Shown in pieces: positions 11,031-22,329 of a stretch of 64,000 bases of DNA. The notes under the pieces were generated by a model that was given only the letters and a program-made list of their open reading frames with translations, searched no databases and had not been told where the DNA came from. The stretch covers positions 12,369,401-12,433,400 of the forward strand of contig NC_065921.1 in assembly GCF_024586455.1 (NCBI RefSeq). The letters run 5' to 3'. This DNA comes from Bactrocera neohumeralis (taxonomy: Eukaryota > Arthropoda > Insecta > Diptera > Tephritidae). A program made the position numbers and the translations under genes. Each line of letters opens with the position of its first letter. Within the stretch, counting starts at the first letter, position 1.

Positions 11031-12779
11031 CCAAAAGTGGAAGGTTTAGTGTTGTCGATATGTGAAGACCTCAAAAAAATGTGTTGAAATTCCTTTTTTT
11101 CATTTGATTTCCCCAAGAAGTCAAGTTGGTATGTAAATTCCAACTCTAACATAGCTTTTCAGAGGTTTTCGGGAGTGAAAAATTGCCAGTGAAATTCAGT
11201 ATTTATATATACAAATATGTCCTATCCCTTACTATGCCGATACTGATACAACTTATAGTGAACATTTTCGTGAAATCAATCGCCATTGTCACGAACAGGT
11301 AGCGATCACTTGATGTCAGGTTCGATTTAAAAGGTGGATGCATAAGAACTTTCGGAGCTCCTCGAACTTTAGAGGAGTCACTACCGATGTGTGTGATGTG
11401 GCCACATTAGAACACAATTCCTCTTCTATTTGTTAAAGCTAGCCGCTTCTGGGCATATGTCAATAGACAGTAAGAGTTCCGCAGAAGAGCTTGTCCGTTA
11501 AGCAGCTCAAATCAGATGATTCCAACTTTAAACACGTACCAAAACCTAAACCAATCCTGACTGGTTTCGCATAAAGTGGTCGTAAAAACCAACTTTTCAT
11601 AATCAGTAAGTAGTTCAGAAATGGATAGTTTTAATTACGGTTCTGCAGCAATTCGCAGATGGATTTTTGGTCTACGAAGCTTTTTTACGTTATGTTAACT
11701 CGTTCTCTGTCGAGCTTACTTTTATATTCAAAACCAAAATTGGGCAGGATTGACTACCACAGTACAGGACCACTTTTTCAGCTATTTGACCGGCGTTTTC
11801 GCCTTTATCGAAGAAAACCCGTTAAAATTGGGTTTTTTTTTTCTTGCTGGTATCCATCATTGACGTGTGTTCAAACAACACTGAGTAAAGCAATCACTAA
11901 ACTGTCTGAGAAATTTTTTTAATACCTTGTCCTATCTTTCTAACACCATAAGTCCTAACTCGATCGCACTCATACGAGTACAACTCTAGATACAGATGAC
12001 TAAGATCCTCTATTGTGAAAACAATGTATTTCTTTTTACTAGATCTTGTGTAATGTGCAACGGTAGCTTCAAAATCATTGGTGGCGAACAATGTGAAGAT
12101 ATGCTAGCATCAATTTAGAGTAATTACGGCCATGTACCACTGTAGGTAGGCCATTAGCAAATTGCTCAATTGAAATAGCAATATAAATGTATTATACTCT
12201 TTTCGAAGCTGTTTTTCCGAAACATTTCGTTTATACCAATAAAAGTAAATACAATAAACCAAAAAACATTTTACATTTTACTTTATTGGCGCAAAAAATG
12301 CGGAAGCAGTGCTGCATTTTAATGGGGCGTTTAAAATTTGTCTGATTTATGTGCCTTGTCCCCTGAATTTGGCTACTTTTGTGGAGGCGCATACGTCCAC
12401 TTTGTATTTGTAGCTTATACTCACATAACGTTATTTGCTATTGGCATTTCTCTCAATGCATGTTGTTGTTACTGAGCTGTATTGGCAGTTAAGCTGATTT
12501 TTGTTACAACACACACACACACACGCATGGCACATCAGTCATCACATACAAATTAACCACTTTGTTAAGATTTATGCGTTTTACGTGAAATTTATCAACG
12601 AAGTTAAGCGTACGAATTAGTAACTTGTTGCACGTTGCTGCCGATGTGCCACATTAAAGCAACATTGTTTGCAGAACAGAAGTGTTGTCAATTGATTTAG
12701 TGATTGCAATTTTGTTCATTTTGATTTGTGAATGACTTTCTTTTTCCTGAATTCATGAATAGTTCCATAAAGTCTGCGC
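11031..12779. other. Intergenic, no gene recognised
   Basis: AT-rich, with a short CA run at 12510-12524. Open frames of 60-90 codons near 11659-12091 look like no known protein. Some of this is probably old transposon sequence too decayed to place. Confidence 0.4.
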
Positions 12780-13670
12780 AAATATTTGCTTTCGAAGTTA
12801 TCGTCAGGCAAGTGTTGTAGAGATGGCAAGAGAGCTCGACATCTCTCGCGAGTCCGTTCGAATGATTTTTGTGGATATTTTGGGTATGAAACACGTTCTT
12901 GCTCGACAGGTCACTTTGGAAATTCTTCATCCCACATTCATGGATAGCATTATAACTGCTTATGAGGCATGGGCTTAGGAGTTTGACAACAATCATCGGA
13001 ATGGAAGGAAAAACCGAGCGGAAGCCACAAAAGCTTTGCCGAAGCCGTTCAAGAATCAGAGTGATGCTTATTATTGTTTTCGATATTCGTGATTTGGTGC
13101 ATCATGAATTAGTTTCAGAAAGACAGAGGTCAATAAAGAGTTCCATTTTGCCTAATTGATGGATTTTCATGGATTCATGGATGGGGCGAAGAGTTGCACC
13201 AAAAAGTTTAAATTTATAAATTATTTCCATCATATGTGACACTCCGCGAAGAAAGGGACTTTTAGTTGCAATTATAAACTTATATAGTTCCCCCTAAAAT
13301 TCTACTCTGGATCCGCCCGTCGCATCGAGCCACGATTGTGACCGAATTTAAAGCCAAAAACTCAATTAATACCATCGGTTAACCACCGTATTCAACAGAT
13401 TTGGCTCTGTGTGATTTTTTCTTGTTCACCAAATTGGAATTGCCGTTCCGTGGAAACCGTTTTCACTAGATCAAAAAGATTAAAAAAATTCGCTGAAGGA
13501 GCTGAAGGCCATCCCAAAAAGTACTTATGAAAAGTGTTTCGAGTACTGGAAATATCGTTAGCATAAGTGTATTACATCTGGTGGAGATTACTTTGACGAC
13601 GATAAAATAAATATTGATGAATAATTAAATATTTAGAGTTTTATTTACAGTTTCAGGGTACTTTGTATAC
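12780..13670 (+). mobile_element. DD34D mariner family M1, longest copy (dead)
   Basis: Plus-strand pieces follow mariner order: RQASVVEMARELDISRESVR, ILGMKHVLAR, then RSRSRIRVMLIIVFDIRDLV and VHHELVSERQ, then a damaged catalytic region and a C-terminus with LKELKAIPKSTYEKCFEYWK and SGGDYFDDDKINIDE. Stops and frameshifts occur throughout. This copy keeps central sequence that the two M1 copies at 39.4 and 43.1 kb lack. Confidence 0.8.
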
Positions 13671-13728
13671 CAGGGATTTATACTGTATGACCAGTTTTAT
13701 TTTAGGTATATTGGTGAAGGAAGAAGTA

Positions 13729-14219
13729 CAAGGAGAGTTCCAAAGTAAACAGGACTTTTTGAATGTAAAAATCAGCCGAAATCATCATTGAAATTCATGG
13801 AAATGGAATTGAACATCTCCAGAACATCGATTTATCGCATTTTGGGCTTACGAAAGGTGTGTGCACGGTTTGTTCCGCACAAATTGACTGACGACCAAAA
13901 TTTGCTCAGAATCCGTCTCATCGATCGACGCTTGTGACCGATTATTTGACCAAAAATCACATTTTAACCATTAACCACTTCCCGTATTCACCTGATATGG
14001 CAACGTGCGACTTCTTCCTTTTCAGAAAAATGCGTGATGCAGACGTAGAGGCCATTCAAAGGCCAACGAGCTAAACGACTCGTTCGACATGCTTTTGGAC
14101 CGTGCAAAAAGCTGTATTGATGCAGAAGGAGACTATTTTGAATAAAATAAATTGATTTTGCCAAAAAAAACCATTTGTTCTGTTTTTTTTAAGTCCTGTT
14201 TACTTTGAAACGTACCTTG
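13729..14219 (+). mobile_element. Internally deleted mariner with both inverted repeats
   Basis: Terminal inverted repeats of about 28 bases begin at 13729 and end at 14219. They share TTCCAAAGTAAACAGGACTT on the left and TTTCAAAGTAAACAGGACTT on the right (as reverse complement). TA dinucleotides flank both ends (13727-13728, 14220-14221), the duplication expected of Tc1/mariner elements. Inside, the plus strand shows SAEIIIEIHGNGIEHL and YSPDMATCDFFLFRKM, so only the start and the third catalytic-Asp region remain. It lies just downstream of the M1 copy. Confidence 0.85.
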
Positions 14220-14221
14220 TA

Positions 14222-16982
14222 TTTCCCGGACTTTCCCCATTTTCCCCATTTTTATCACAAAGGCATATCATAATCAGGAAAATATAGTCTCCCTATTTCT
14301 TTAATATAACACAAATATTCACCACTTATTTCGGTATAAAGTCAGTTATAGGCACTTGGGTCCACATATTCGGAATCTGGGGGCTTGATAAGCTATAGTC
14401 TGATTTTGAGCAATTTTTAAATGAGAAAAGGCATACCAAAATCACTTTTTGTGAGAGGTCATATTTCAATAAGTTCATTGTAAAGTCATATAATCATGTG
14501 GAACATAAAATTGGGATAAATGGGAAGTACCACGACCGTGGCGTCGTTTTCGCACTGTAACACTTGATTGTTGGAATAGTCCTATATACCAAATTTGTTT
14601 GGAATTATTGAAGAAGTTCCTGAGATATATGATTTCATCGAAAGGTCGATAGTGCGCCACCTATTATCTAATTTTTATACCGGCTCCTGTGAAGAATTTT
14701 TGGACCCGGTAGGACGTAAAGTTAAAGCAATTTTTTTAGTAGTTTTCAAGATAATCGTTTGTAGTAGGCGAGGTGATACATGATCTCAACCATTTTCACA
14801 CTGACTGAGGAGTTGTCGAAAAAATACTATATACTCTTAGCATAGTTGGGTGATATTGCTTTAGTGGTTTATGAGTTTGTTCTGTGCATTAAAGCTATTA
14901 GCGGGCGAGGCTACGCCCACCTTATAAAAAATTTCAGCTCTTTAAAATAACGGTTATTTTTAAAATTATATGATTCTTAAAAATAACTCTGGAAAATAAT
15001 ATTTTTTTGGTTTCAAAATTTCTGTTATGCGAATTAAATTCATTTCTGAAATAAATAATTCTTTCTTCGAATTTCGTCATCGAACATCAGTAGCAAAATT
15101 AATGGCTTACAATTTCGAAATACAATACTTAAACATCCATATATACTTCTCTACATACCGACATTTGTCGCCTTATTTCAAACGTGCACCGACATAAATA
15201 ATAAGCCTTGGGGAAGGCAGCATTGTGACAGCCGTTATAAAGTAATCAACAGCTACAACAACAAAACTCAAAAAATATATATAAGAAACTCAACAACACT
15301 TCAACCAAAATAGCAGAAAACTATTCATTACGTCAAACGGTAGAGCGCGCAAATTAAGAAATTAAACAAGAGTTATGTATGAATAAACCAAAATAGAAGT
15401 TAAAGCAAAAACAAAAAGAAAACACAAAATGTGAGAACAAAAAGTAGAACAAAATGCATTAGAGTTTACAACAACTGCTTTGCGAGGAAGCAGAGTGAAG
15501 GACATTTCAGAAGCAACTCTGTAGCTGCAAACTCATATACTTCACTTGACGTGTCTATATTTAGCGGTGGTCACAAAATCAAAAACAACAACAAGTTGAC
15601 AAAAGGCAAGCGACCAATATATTGGGCATTTATCAATGGAAAATGGAAAACAAACGTGAACTAATTGTATAGTTGCAACATGTTGCAGCACAGTGTTGTT
15701 TTAACCATAGCTGCATATGCTGTTGCTATTTGTTGCACAGCTGCAGCACTAACGGTATTGCAACTACCATTTGTAGTGTTCTTTTTGATTTATGACCGAT
15801 TACGTTTCGCGCTTTTGTTGCAGTTGTTGCTGTTTTTAAAAAATAGTTAATGTATATGTATGTATGTAAGTATATAGTATGTGCACATGCTGCGCTCCAA
15901 ACATAGTCGGCTATGTGCCACAATTTGCTGCACGGCTTAATGTTTACTTACCCGCTCATTTGCAACATGTAATTTTCGGCAATTGCCGGCATATAAATAA
16001 AGTTGTTGCAAGCCATTTTGATTTTACTTTTTTTGGTTGCAAGAAAAACTACAACTTTCAACTTGGCATTGTACGGAACGTTTTGCAGCAGCTGTGGGTG
16101 AGAAACCTTCAAGTTGCAAAGATGAGAATGGCCGAGTTAATATTGTGAAATCGCGAGTTATTCGCTGATTTTTTGTAAATTCATGAAATATTTCTTTTTA
16201 TAAACGAAAAATGCTTTAAATACGGATTAAGGATCCTACAAAGCGTTATGTAAAGTTTTGGAGCTCGTTTTGAATTTTCGTTAAGTATTCGATTTAGGTA
16301 TGTAACTGAGTATTGTAAAAGTGAATATTCTGCTACTTAAGGTTCTATTACGATTATGTGCTGCCATACTTGGTCATACCATCCGTGTATATTTCGAGCT
16401 GTGATTTGTAAGAAATATCGTCTGCATAGCCAAAAAAGTATTTGTACTCTTAACAAGGGCAGTCCGATAAATATTTAGGCTACAGAAAAGCGTTCCGAAA
16501 GATACCTCACCTGGAGTTTTGCAAAGTAGGGCTCTATGGTGACGTTAGCATTCTCATTGTTCTAAAATTTATGCTTGACTTTTTCAAGATTAAAATAACA
16601 GTACGGACCCTAATCAAAAGAATTCGTCAGGAACAGCAGTTAGTGACCTAATTCAACTAATTTAACTACGCGGAAGGTGTAGGTGTTAGCCGATGCTTTA
16701 CCAGTAGGAAAAGCCTTTTCGTCAAATGGAGCCATTTTACCTGTAATTCTGCTTCGAATTGTCTCACAAGTTAGCCGGAATCAAACTCTACGACCGTTAG
16801 GTACCTCTTCAGGTGATGCAGTTCACTCTTCGTGATTCTCTATCTGGCAGATAGCACAGTCTTGGGTGAGTGAGCACCTCTGTTTCGACTGTTCCTTGGC
16901 CTCTAGTGTTTAGCAGTGTTGACGTTCGCGAAATTACACAGAAACTCTATCGGATTACACATAAAGAGTATTTAATACGGCG
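14222..16982. other. Intergenic, no gene recognised
   Basis: 14440-14950 reads like an old dispersed non-coding repeat (text such as GGCGAGGCTACGCCCACCTT). 15240-16100 is rich in CAA/TTG and TGTA units, which gives chance open frames. 16160-16980 shows nothing recognisable. Confidence 0.4.
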
Positions 16983-17044
16983 GTGAATCTACATAATAAA
17001 GAGAGTATATTAAGTGAATCTACATAATAAAGAGAGTATATTAA
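16983..17044 (+). repeat. Two-copy tandem repeat, 31-base unit
   Basis: Two adjacent identical 31-base units (16983-17013 and 17014-17044), each beginning GTGAATCTACATAATAAAGA. Perfect identity suggests a recent slippage or duplication event. Confidence 0.9.
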
Positions 17045-17059
17045 GTTTGTCATGAAGTT

Positions 17060-17560
17060 TGTAACACTCAAAAGGAAACGTCGGAGACTATAAAAATACG
17101 TATAAATAAATGATAGGACTGGCGACTTGCGTCGAATTAGCCATTTGTCTGTAAATACGCGAACTAGAACCTAATTTTTGAGATATCGATCTGAAATTTG
17201 CACACATCCTCTTCTCCCCAAGAAACCGCTCATTTGTAGGAACCGACGATAACGGACCGCTATTGCATAAAGCTGCTCTAAAACGAGCGATCGGAATCAA
17301 CTGCTTGTGTGGAAAACCTTTCATTTTCAAAGCAATGGTGAATGGTCCGAAGAAGTTGCTTAGATCAAATCTCTGTAGCATATAGCTACAATACAAACTT
17401 ACTGATCAAAATCAAGTTCTTGGATGTTCAATGAAACGCTATAATCTCCGGAAAAATTCATTAGATCGGATATTGCATATAGCTGCTGGTATAGACCGAT
17501 CACAATCAATATAAAACCTTTGTATGTTCTGTTATGCTTTAAGAGATATGACAAGTATTA
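17060..17560 (-). repeat. Dispersed repeat family B, copy 2
   Basis: The reverse orientation of family B: CGGAGACTATAAAAATACG, GAATTAGCCATTTGTCTGT, GAGATATCGATCTGAAATTT, GAAACCGCTCATTTGTAGGA and a CGATCGGAATCAACTGCTTG motif, in the order seen at 55.3 kb. Confidence 0.7.
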
Positions 17561-17589
17561 ATGCTTCGGTGGCGAAGTTAACGTTTTGT

Positions 17590-19075
17590 TTTTGTTTATA
17601 CTCTTGCAACCTTTTGTTACAGAGTACAACAGTTTTGTTCACCTAACGGTTGTATGTAGCATCTAAAAGTAAGCGAGATAGATATAAGATCATATATATG
17701 TATATAAATGATCAGGATAATAAGAAAAGTTGAACTCCGGGTGATTGTCTGTCTGTCGGTCCTTCCGTGCAGCTATAACTTGAGTTAAAATTGAGATATC
17801 TTGATGAATCTTGGTATGCAGATTCCTTAGTACAAAAAAATACGTTTTTTGCCACTGCCACGTCTACAAATCACCATTAACTGTAAATATATAAAGTGCC
17901 ATAACTAAGCACGTAATTAAGATATAAAACTCTAATTTGACACAGGAGATTTAAAAGACGCACCTGCGGACAAAATATTTTGAAAAACTGGGCCTAGCCC
18001 CGACCAATAATAAGTTTAATATACATATCTCATAAACTATTAAAGCTACAGCAACCAAATTTACCCAACTCAATTAATCGGTAGATAACCCCGCTCACTC
18101 CACATATAACGGTAATGTTAAAAACTACTAAAAGCGCAGCAAATAAATAATTAATTACGCCAGAGACATTAAATTTTACCACCGAGATGGTACAAGAGTT
18201 TTATGGAGCCGCTGTGAAACGCTGTGGACAATGGGAGTGGCACCCCTCACTTTTTGGTGAAATCGCATACCAGGGGACGCCACCTATCGATTTCGACAAA
18301 ATTTAGCACGAAGCATTATTCCGTTTTTCCGTTCTTATCTCATATAGAGAATATGACCGAAATCTGACTAAAACCACGCCTACTTAAAGATAAAAATAAA
18401 GTTTTGCACAAATATTCCCTTTAAAATATGCCACCTTATGATCAAAAATTGTCCAAATCCAACTAAAACTGTTCAAGCCCCTAGGTACCGAAGCCCCAGT
18501 ATCTACAGTTGACTTTTGCCCGAAAATATCGATCAATGTGTGAGATATACAATTGATATTCAGTCATAATCCTTTCCTGACAATAGTATTTTCTTTATGC
18601 TGGATGTATCGGGCAATATTTGAGTTATCTCAACGAAAAATACCGAACACATTTTACTCATAACAGTATACCTTTGTGCGTAAAATAGATATAACTAGGC
18701 GAAAACTTGTACCACCCATAAAACTATTTTCAGGATTTTCGAACAACCGGCTTACTTTGTTCCATATGGTTGGTGATTTTATGTGAGGTATCTTAGTGAA
18801 ATCCAGGGATTCTTTTTTTTTTGGTTTGAGACATGATAGGAGTCAAAAGGTAAAATCGGATCCGTACTAGGTTGTTTTTTCTAACAAATCTTATGACAAA
18901 TTTGTCGGTCAGTATATGAGTTATATAGGGTATATGAATATTTATAATTGCTTAGATTCAGATCCTCAGGTTGACGTTTTACATCTTAAGGTATTTCCTT
19001 GGCTTTGATTGCAAGTTGAAAGAGTATAAAATGTTCGGTTGCATTCGAACTTATTCTTTTCTTACTTGTTTTTAT
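17590..19075 (+). repeat. Dispersed repeat family A, long copy
   Basis: A roughly 1.5-kb non-coding repeat. It opens with TATACTCTTGCAACCTTTTG and GTTACAGAGTACAACAG, continues through GATATCTTGATGAATCTTGG and ACCACGCCTACTT, and closes with AATGTTCGGTTGCATTCGAA. Part of it recurs at 32.4-33.2 kb. It resembles a very common repeat class in fruit fly genomes. No open reading frame or terminal repeat was found. Confidence 0.7.
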
Positions 19076-20529
19076 TAATTTAAACTTTTCAAATTTATAC
19101 CCTAGGTGGGACAAACTAAGTGCTATTCTTCACTCACATAACATATTTCTCATATTGCAAATCATTGTTTGATTTAATTTCAATTGATAAATTGCTTGTG
19201 ACAAATTGATCTCCGATTGACACACAACAGTGCTTCCCATAAATACGTTAACGTTTCTACAACAAAAGAAGAGGCACAACAACCACTCTTTAGCTGCATA
19301 GCTTAAGCTTATCTGAGAAAAACACGCTATTAAAATTCTTAAAGCGGATGCTATAGAATGACAATTGAATTATTTGACACCTCCAAACAAACACAATTAT
19401 TGCATTAATAAAATAAACTTTATTCATAAATAACTGTTCAGAAATTTTATGCTTCATTTATTGTACAATATATAAAAATAAATTGTTTATATTATTTTTG
19501 AAGCCAATATTGACCCAATATTTCATAATAAATGAGATGCACCATTGATGTCTCAATAACAATGTCTATAAATGAATTGGTTCCATTTGAAGCGACACTA
19601 ATTCTAGCGATGATTAATCACCATTTAACAAAATGTCACATATAATTAAGATATACAAAACAATGGCGGAAAGAGACAATATAGAAGCTATGACATTGAA
19701 AACTGTGTTATTAAACATATTGAGCATTAGTGTCGCCTTAAATGTGGAAAGATTTGTCAAAAAGCTTAAAAAGCACAAATAAAATATGAAATAATAAATT
19801 TTATTATCTAGTGTTAACTTTACAAATGTTTGTAATTTCTATATGTCAATGCATTTTTAATTAGGTCCCAATGACAGCTCATCAAAACACAACAACAACA
19901 TAATTGAGCTCATTTTCATTCAAGTCTAACTAAAAAGGGTAAAACCGTTCTCTGTTTGATTATGCTGTAATATGGTGTATGGTTTATACCAGTATTATGT
20001 TCGATTCGCCACTGCTCAATATTTGGCGAATTAAATACAGCTTTTGCTAATATATAAGTAATGCGATTTCGTTTACTTGTTTTAGTGCTTAATCAATTGA
20101 CCATGAAGGTCATGCATTTGATTGCTTTAATGTGATTTAAACTGTTAGTTTGAGCTTATCTGATCAAACAGCAATAAACTTAAACTAAAACCTACATGCT
20201 GTCTTATTTTAGCATTGGTTTGTTATGATTTGCTTATCTTTGGTACAAATTTGGTAATAATTAAGAGAATAAAATCATGTTTTATTAGCTAAAAAAGATT
20301 TCAAAATCGATAAATTAATGAAAAAATGAAAGTAATTTTGACGAATATTTGTTGACTGTGAGAGAACTAAGATGCTTTAAAGCTTTGATTTTCGTTAAAT
20401 AAACTAAGTATGCTTCCCTTCTTCATTGAGAAAATAAATTTTATTATTTTTCATTCCTAAATTCATTAAGTAAAATCGAAAGCAACCTTTAAGGTTGCCA
20501 TATAATTTTGGGTCTATCCCCCATTCATG
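19076..20529. other. AT-rich intergenic, no gene recognised
   Basis: Nothing coding was found. The one structured feature is the inverted repeat at 19584-19744, listed separately. Confidence 0.4.
19584..19744. repeat. 22-base inverted repeat enclosing 117 bases
   Basis: The arms at 19584-19605 and 19723-19744 are reverse complements with about three mismatches, sharing the core GCGACACTAAT / ATTAGTGTCGC. It could be a short MITE or a foldback transcript source. No obvious target duplication flanks it. Confidence 0.6.
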
Positions 20530-20830
20530 AAGATCCATCCTTCTGGTATTCCATTCCAATTTTCCAGTTCCAACGAACTGCGCCTACGATCAAGATTTTA
20601 AACTCTGGAGCAAAGATTTGGCTATACAGCGAATAAGGCAAAACTTCATAGGCGTTTTTTTCCAAATTCGTTTTAATCGGTCTTGCGATATGAGCCCGAG
20701 CGTTACCATAATGCAAAATTATTGCCTCGCTTATAATCGCAAATAACGGGCATTTTTCGGAAATCGTCGACGCTCGTAACACAGTACGTCCTTCAGATCG
20801 CACCAAATTAAGAGCATTATGAGAGTGGGA
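20530..20830 (-). mobile_element. Mariner fragment around the second catalytic Asp
   Basis: The minus strand reads FAIISEAIILHYGNARAHIA followed by RPIKTNLEKNAYEVLPYS. This matches the mariner block LILHHDNARPHVAxPVKTYLE...EVLPHPPYSPD. The catalytic Asp of HDNAR is Gly here, so the copy is dead. A sister fragment lies at 22.1-22.3 kb. Confidence 0.7.
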
Positions 20831-20940
20831 AAAGGGGGTACATTTAAGAAGAACTGTCTCCTTTTTTGAATATAATAAATAATGCTAAGATACCTCTGAA
20901 GTTACAAATTGTAGCAAATTTGCAAATTGCTATAAATCCA

Positions 20941-20997
20941 ATCAGATAGAGAACTTGAAATCAGACAGAGAACTTGAAATCAGACAGAGAACTTGAA
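20941..20997 (+). repeat. Three-copy tandem repeat, 19-base unit
   Basis: Three consecutive units of ATCAGACAGAGAACTTGAA, the first with one change (ATCAGATAG). Confidence 0.9.
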
Positions 20998-21319
20998 ATA
21001 TATGCTGCACTCAGCGCCATCCGCGATCTGTTCGATTGATACATTCTCCGCGGACTATCCCTCAAAATTTCTAACATAGAAAAGCCAACAGCTGACAGCT
21101 AAAACCATTGTGCATCGAGCATTCTGATATTTTATGGCGTATTTTTTACTGTGGATGATGGGTTCAACGGCGCGACGGAGTTATCCAATTTGCCGCAAAA
21201 TTGTCGTTGATCGCCAAAGTTCTGACAAAAGTTAGTAAATGGAAATATAAGGAAACAGGGGGAAAAGCAAAGCCACTCATCGCAACCGTGTGCAAAAAGT
21301 GATATTCTATATCTAACTC

Positions 21320-21994
21320 ATTCACTCAGCGTGATTCATCAGGAAGAATAGATCGATCTGGCAAAGGCATCAAATATGATAGACACGCTACTTGTAACGT
21401 TCTGAAATCGAAGACAAAAACCAGAGGAACTTTTTCGATCCATTTATTCAGACACGAAAAAAATGGCAGCAGAACTGAAAGTTGGCAAAGAAAAACGAAG
21501 AATCTGCGAAAGGCAAATACTACAGGGTCTCAGTATACATTCCTCTGTTAGATACAATCTGCGAAGATTTTAAGACGCGCTTTTCTAGAGAAGTATTGGA
21601 TGGGTTTCAACTGAGTTTGCGGCTTCCAGAAAAATTATGTGCTTTGAAAAGCAAAGAAATGGAAAATCTTACTGACTGCTTGAGAGGTAGATTCAAAGGC
21701 CTTTTGAATAATGACAACGTCGTGCGATGTTTGAAGGTGAATTTGATCACTGGCAGTGCCATTGGGGGCAAAAGCAAAAGTCAGAAGACCCCAAAATTCA
21801 TACTTCCTTTGGCGAATGCGAGCTCTGAACGCTCCTTTTCGACACTCCGCCGCATTAAAACGTGCCTGAGGACGAACATGCTTCAAGATAGATTGATTGG
21901 ATTGGCGTTGCTGCAAACGTTTCATGACATTGAAGTCACTACAGAAGAAGTACATTGCAATAAAATATGTGACCCGTACGTCTGCGATTTATAA
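21320..21994 (+). mobile_element. hAT transposase remnant (ZMYM1-like), C-terminal part
   Basis: A plus-strand frame from 21482 to the stop at 21992-21994 gives 170 residues. It starts inside the protein (YYRVSVYIPLLDTICEDFK) and ends with the hAT dimerisation domain: LPLANASSERSFSTLRRIK, then RTNMLQDRLIGLALL. Upstream, another frame continues the same protein (DTLLVTF, RRQKPEELFRSIYSDTKK), so there is a frameshift near 21480. The N-terminal BED finger and most of the RNase-H fold are absent. Same-strand sister mariner fragments sit on both sides. Confidence 0.8.
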
Positions 21995-22109
21995 TATTAT
22001 TTTTTTAAATTTCCGATTTTATCTTCATGTTTCAAGTATGCGTTTAATTCCACCACAAAAACTATTTCTGGATCCGCCGCTGATTCCAGTGAGGACATTC
22101 TACTTCGTC

Positions 22110-22320
22110 CATAACAAGTAGTAGTGTTTTTGGCTATAAAGCAGATAAGACGTCCCAGCAGTTGTTTCCAAATACGGTCGGATAGTCGGTCTTGCGACAT
22201 GAGGTCGAGCGTTACCATAATGGAAAATTATTGCTTCATGTATAGTAGCGAATGCCGGACATTTTTCGGTAATCGTCGACTCTATTCTTTTAGTACGTCC
22301 TTCTGATCACAGCAAGTATA
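22110..22320 (-). mobile_element. Mariner fragment, sister of the 20.5-kb piece
   Basis: The minus strand reads STITEKCPAFATIHEAIIFH then YGNARPHVARP, the same segment as at 20530-20830. The catalytic Asp is again Gly, suggesting both copies come from one already inactive source or from a local duplication. Confidence 0.65.
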
Positions 22321-22329
22321 CATTATTAC

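Noticed and set aside
16983..20997. Short tandem repeats considered as CRISPR
   Set aside because: Units are adjacent, without spacers, only two or three copies, and the genome is eukaryotic.
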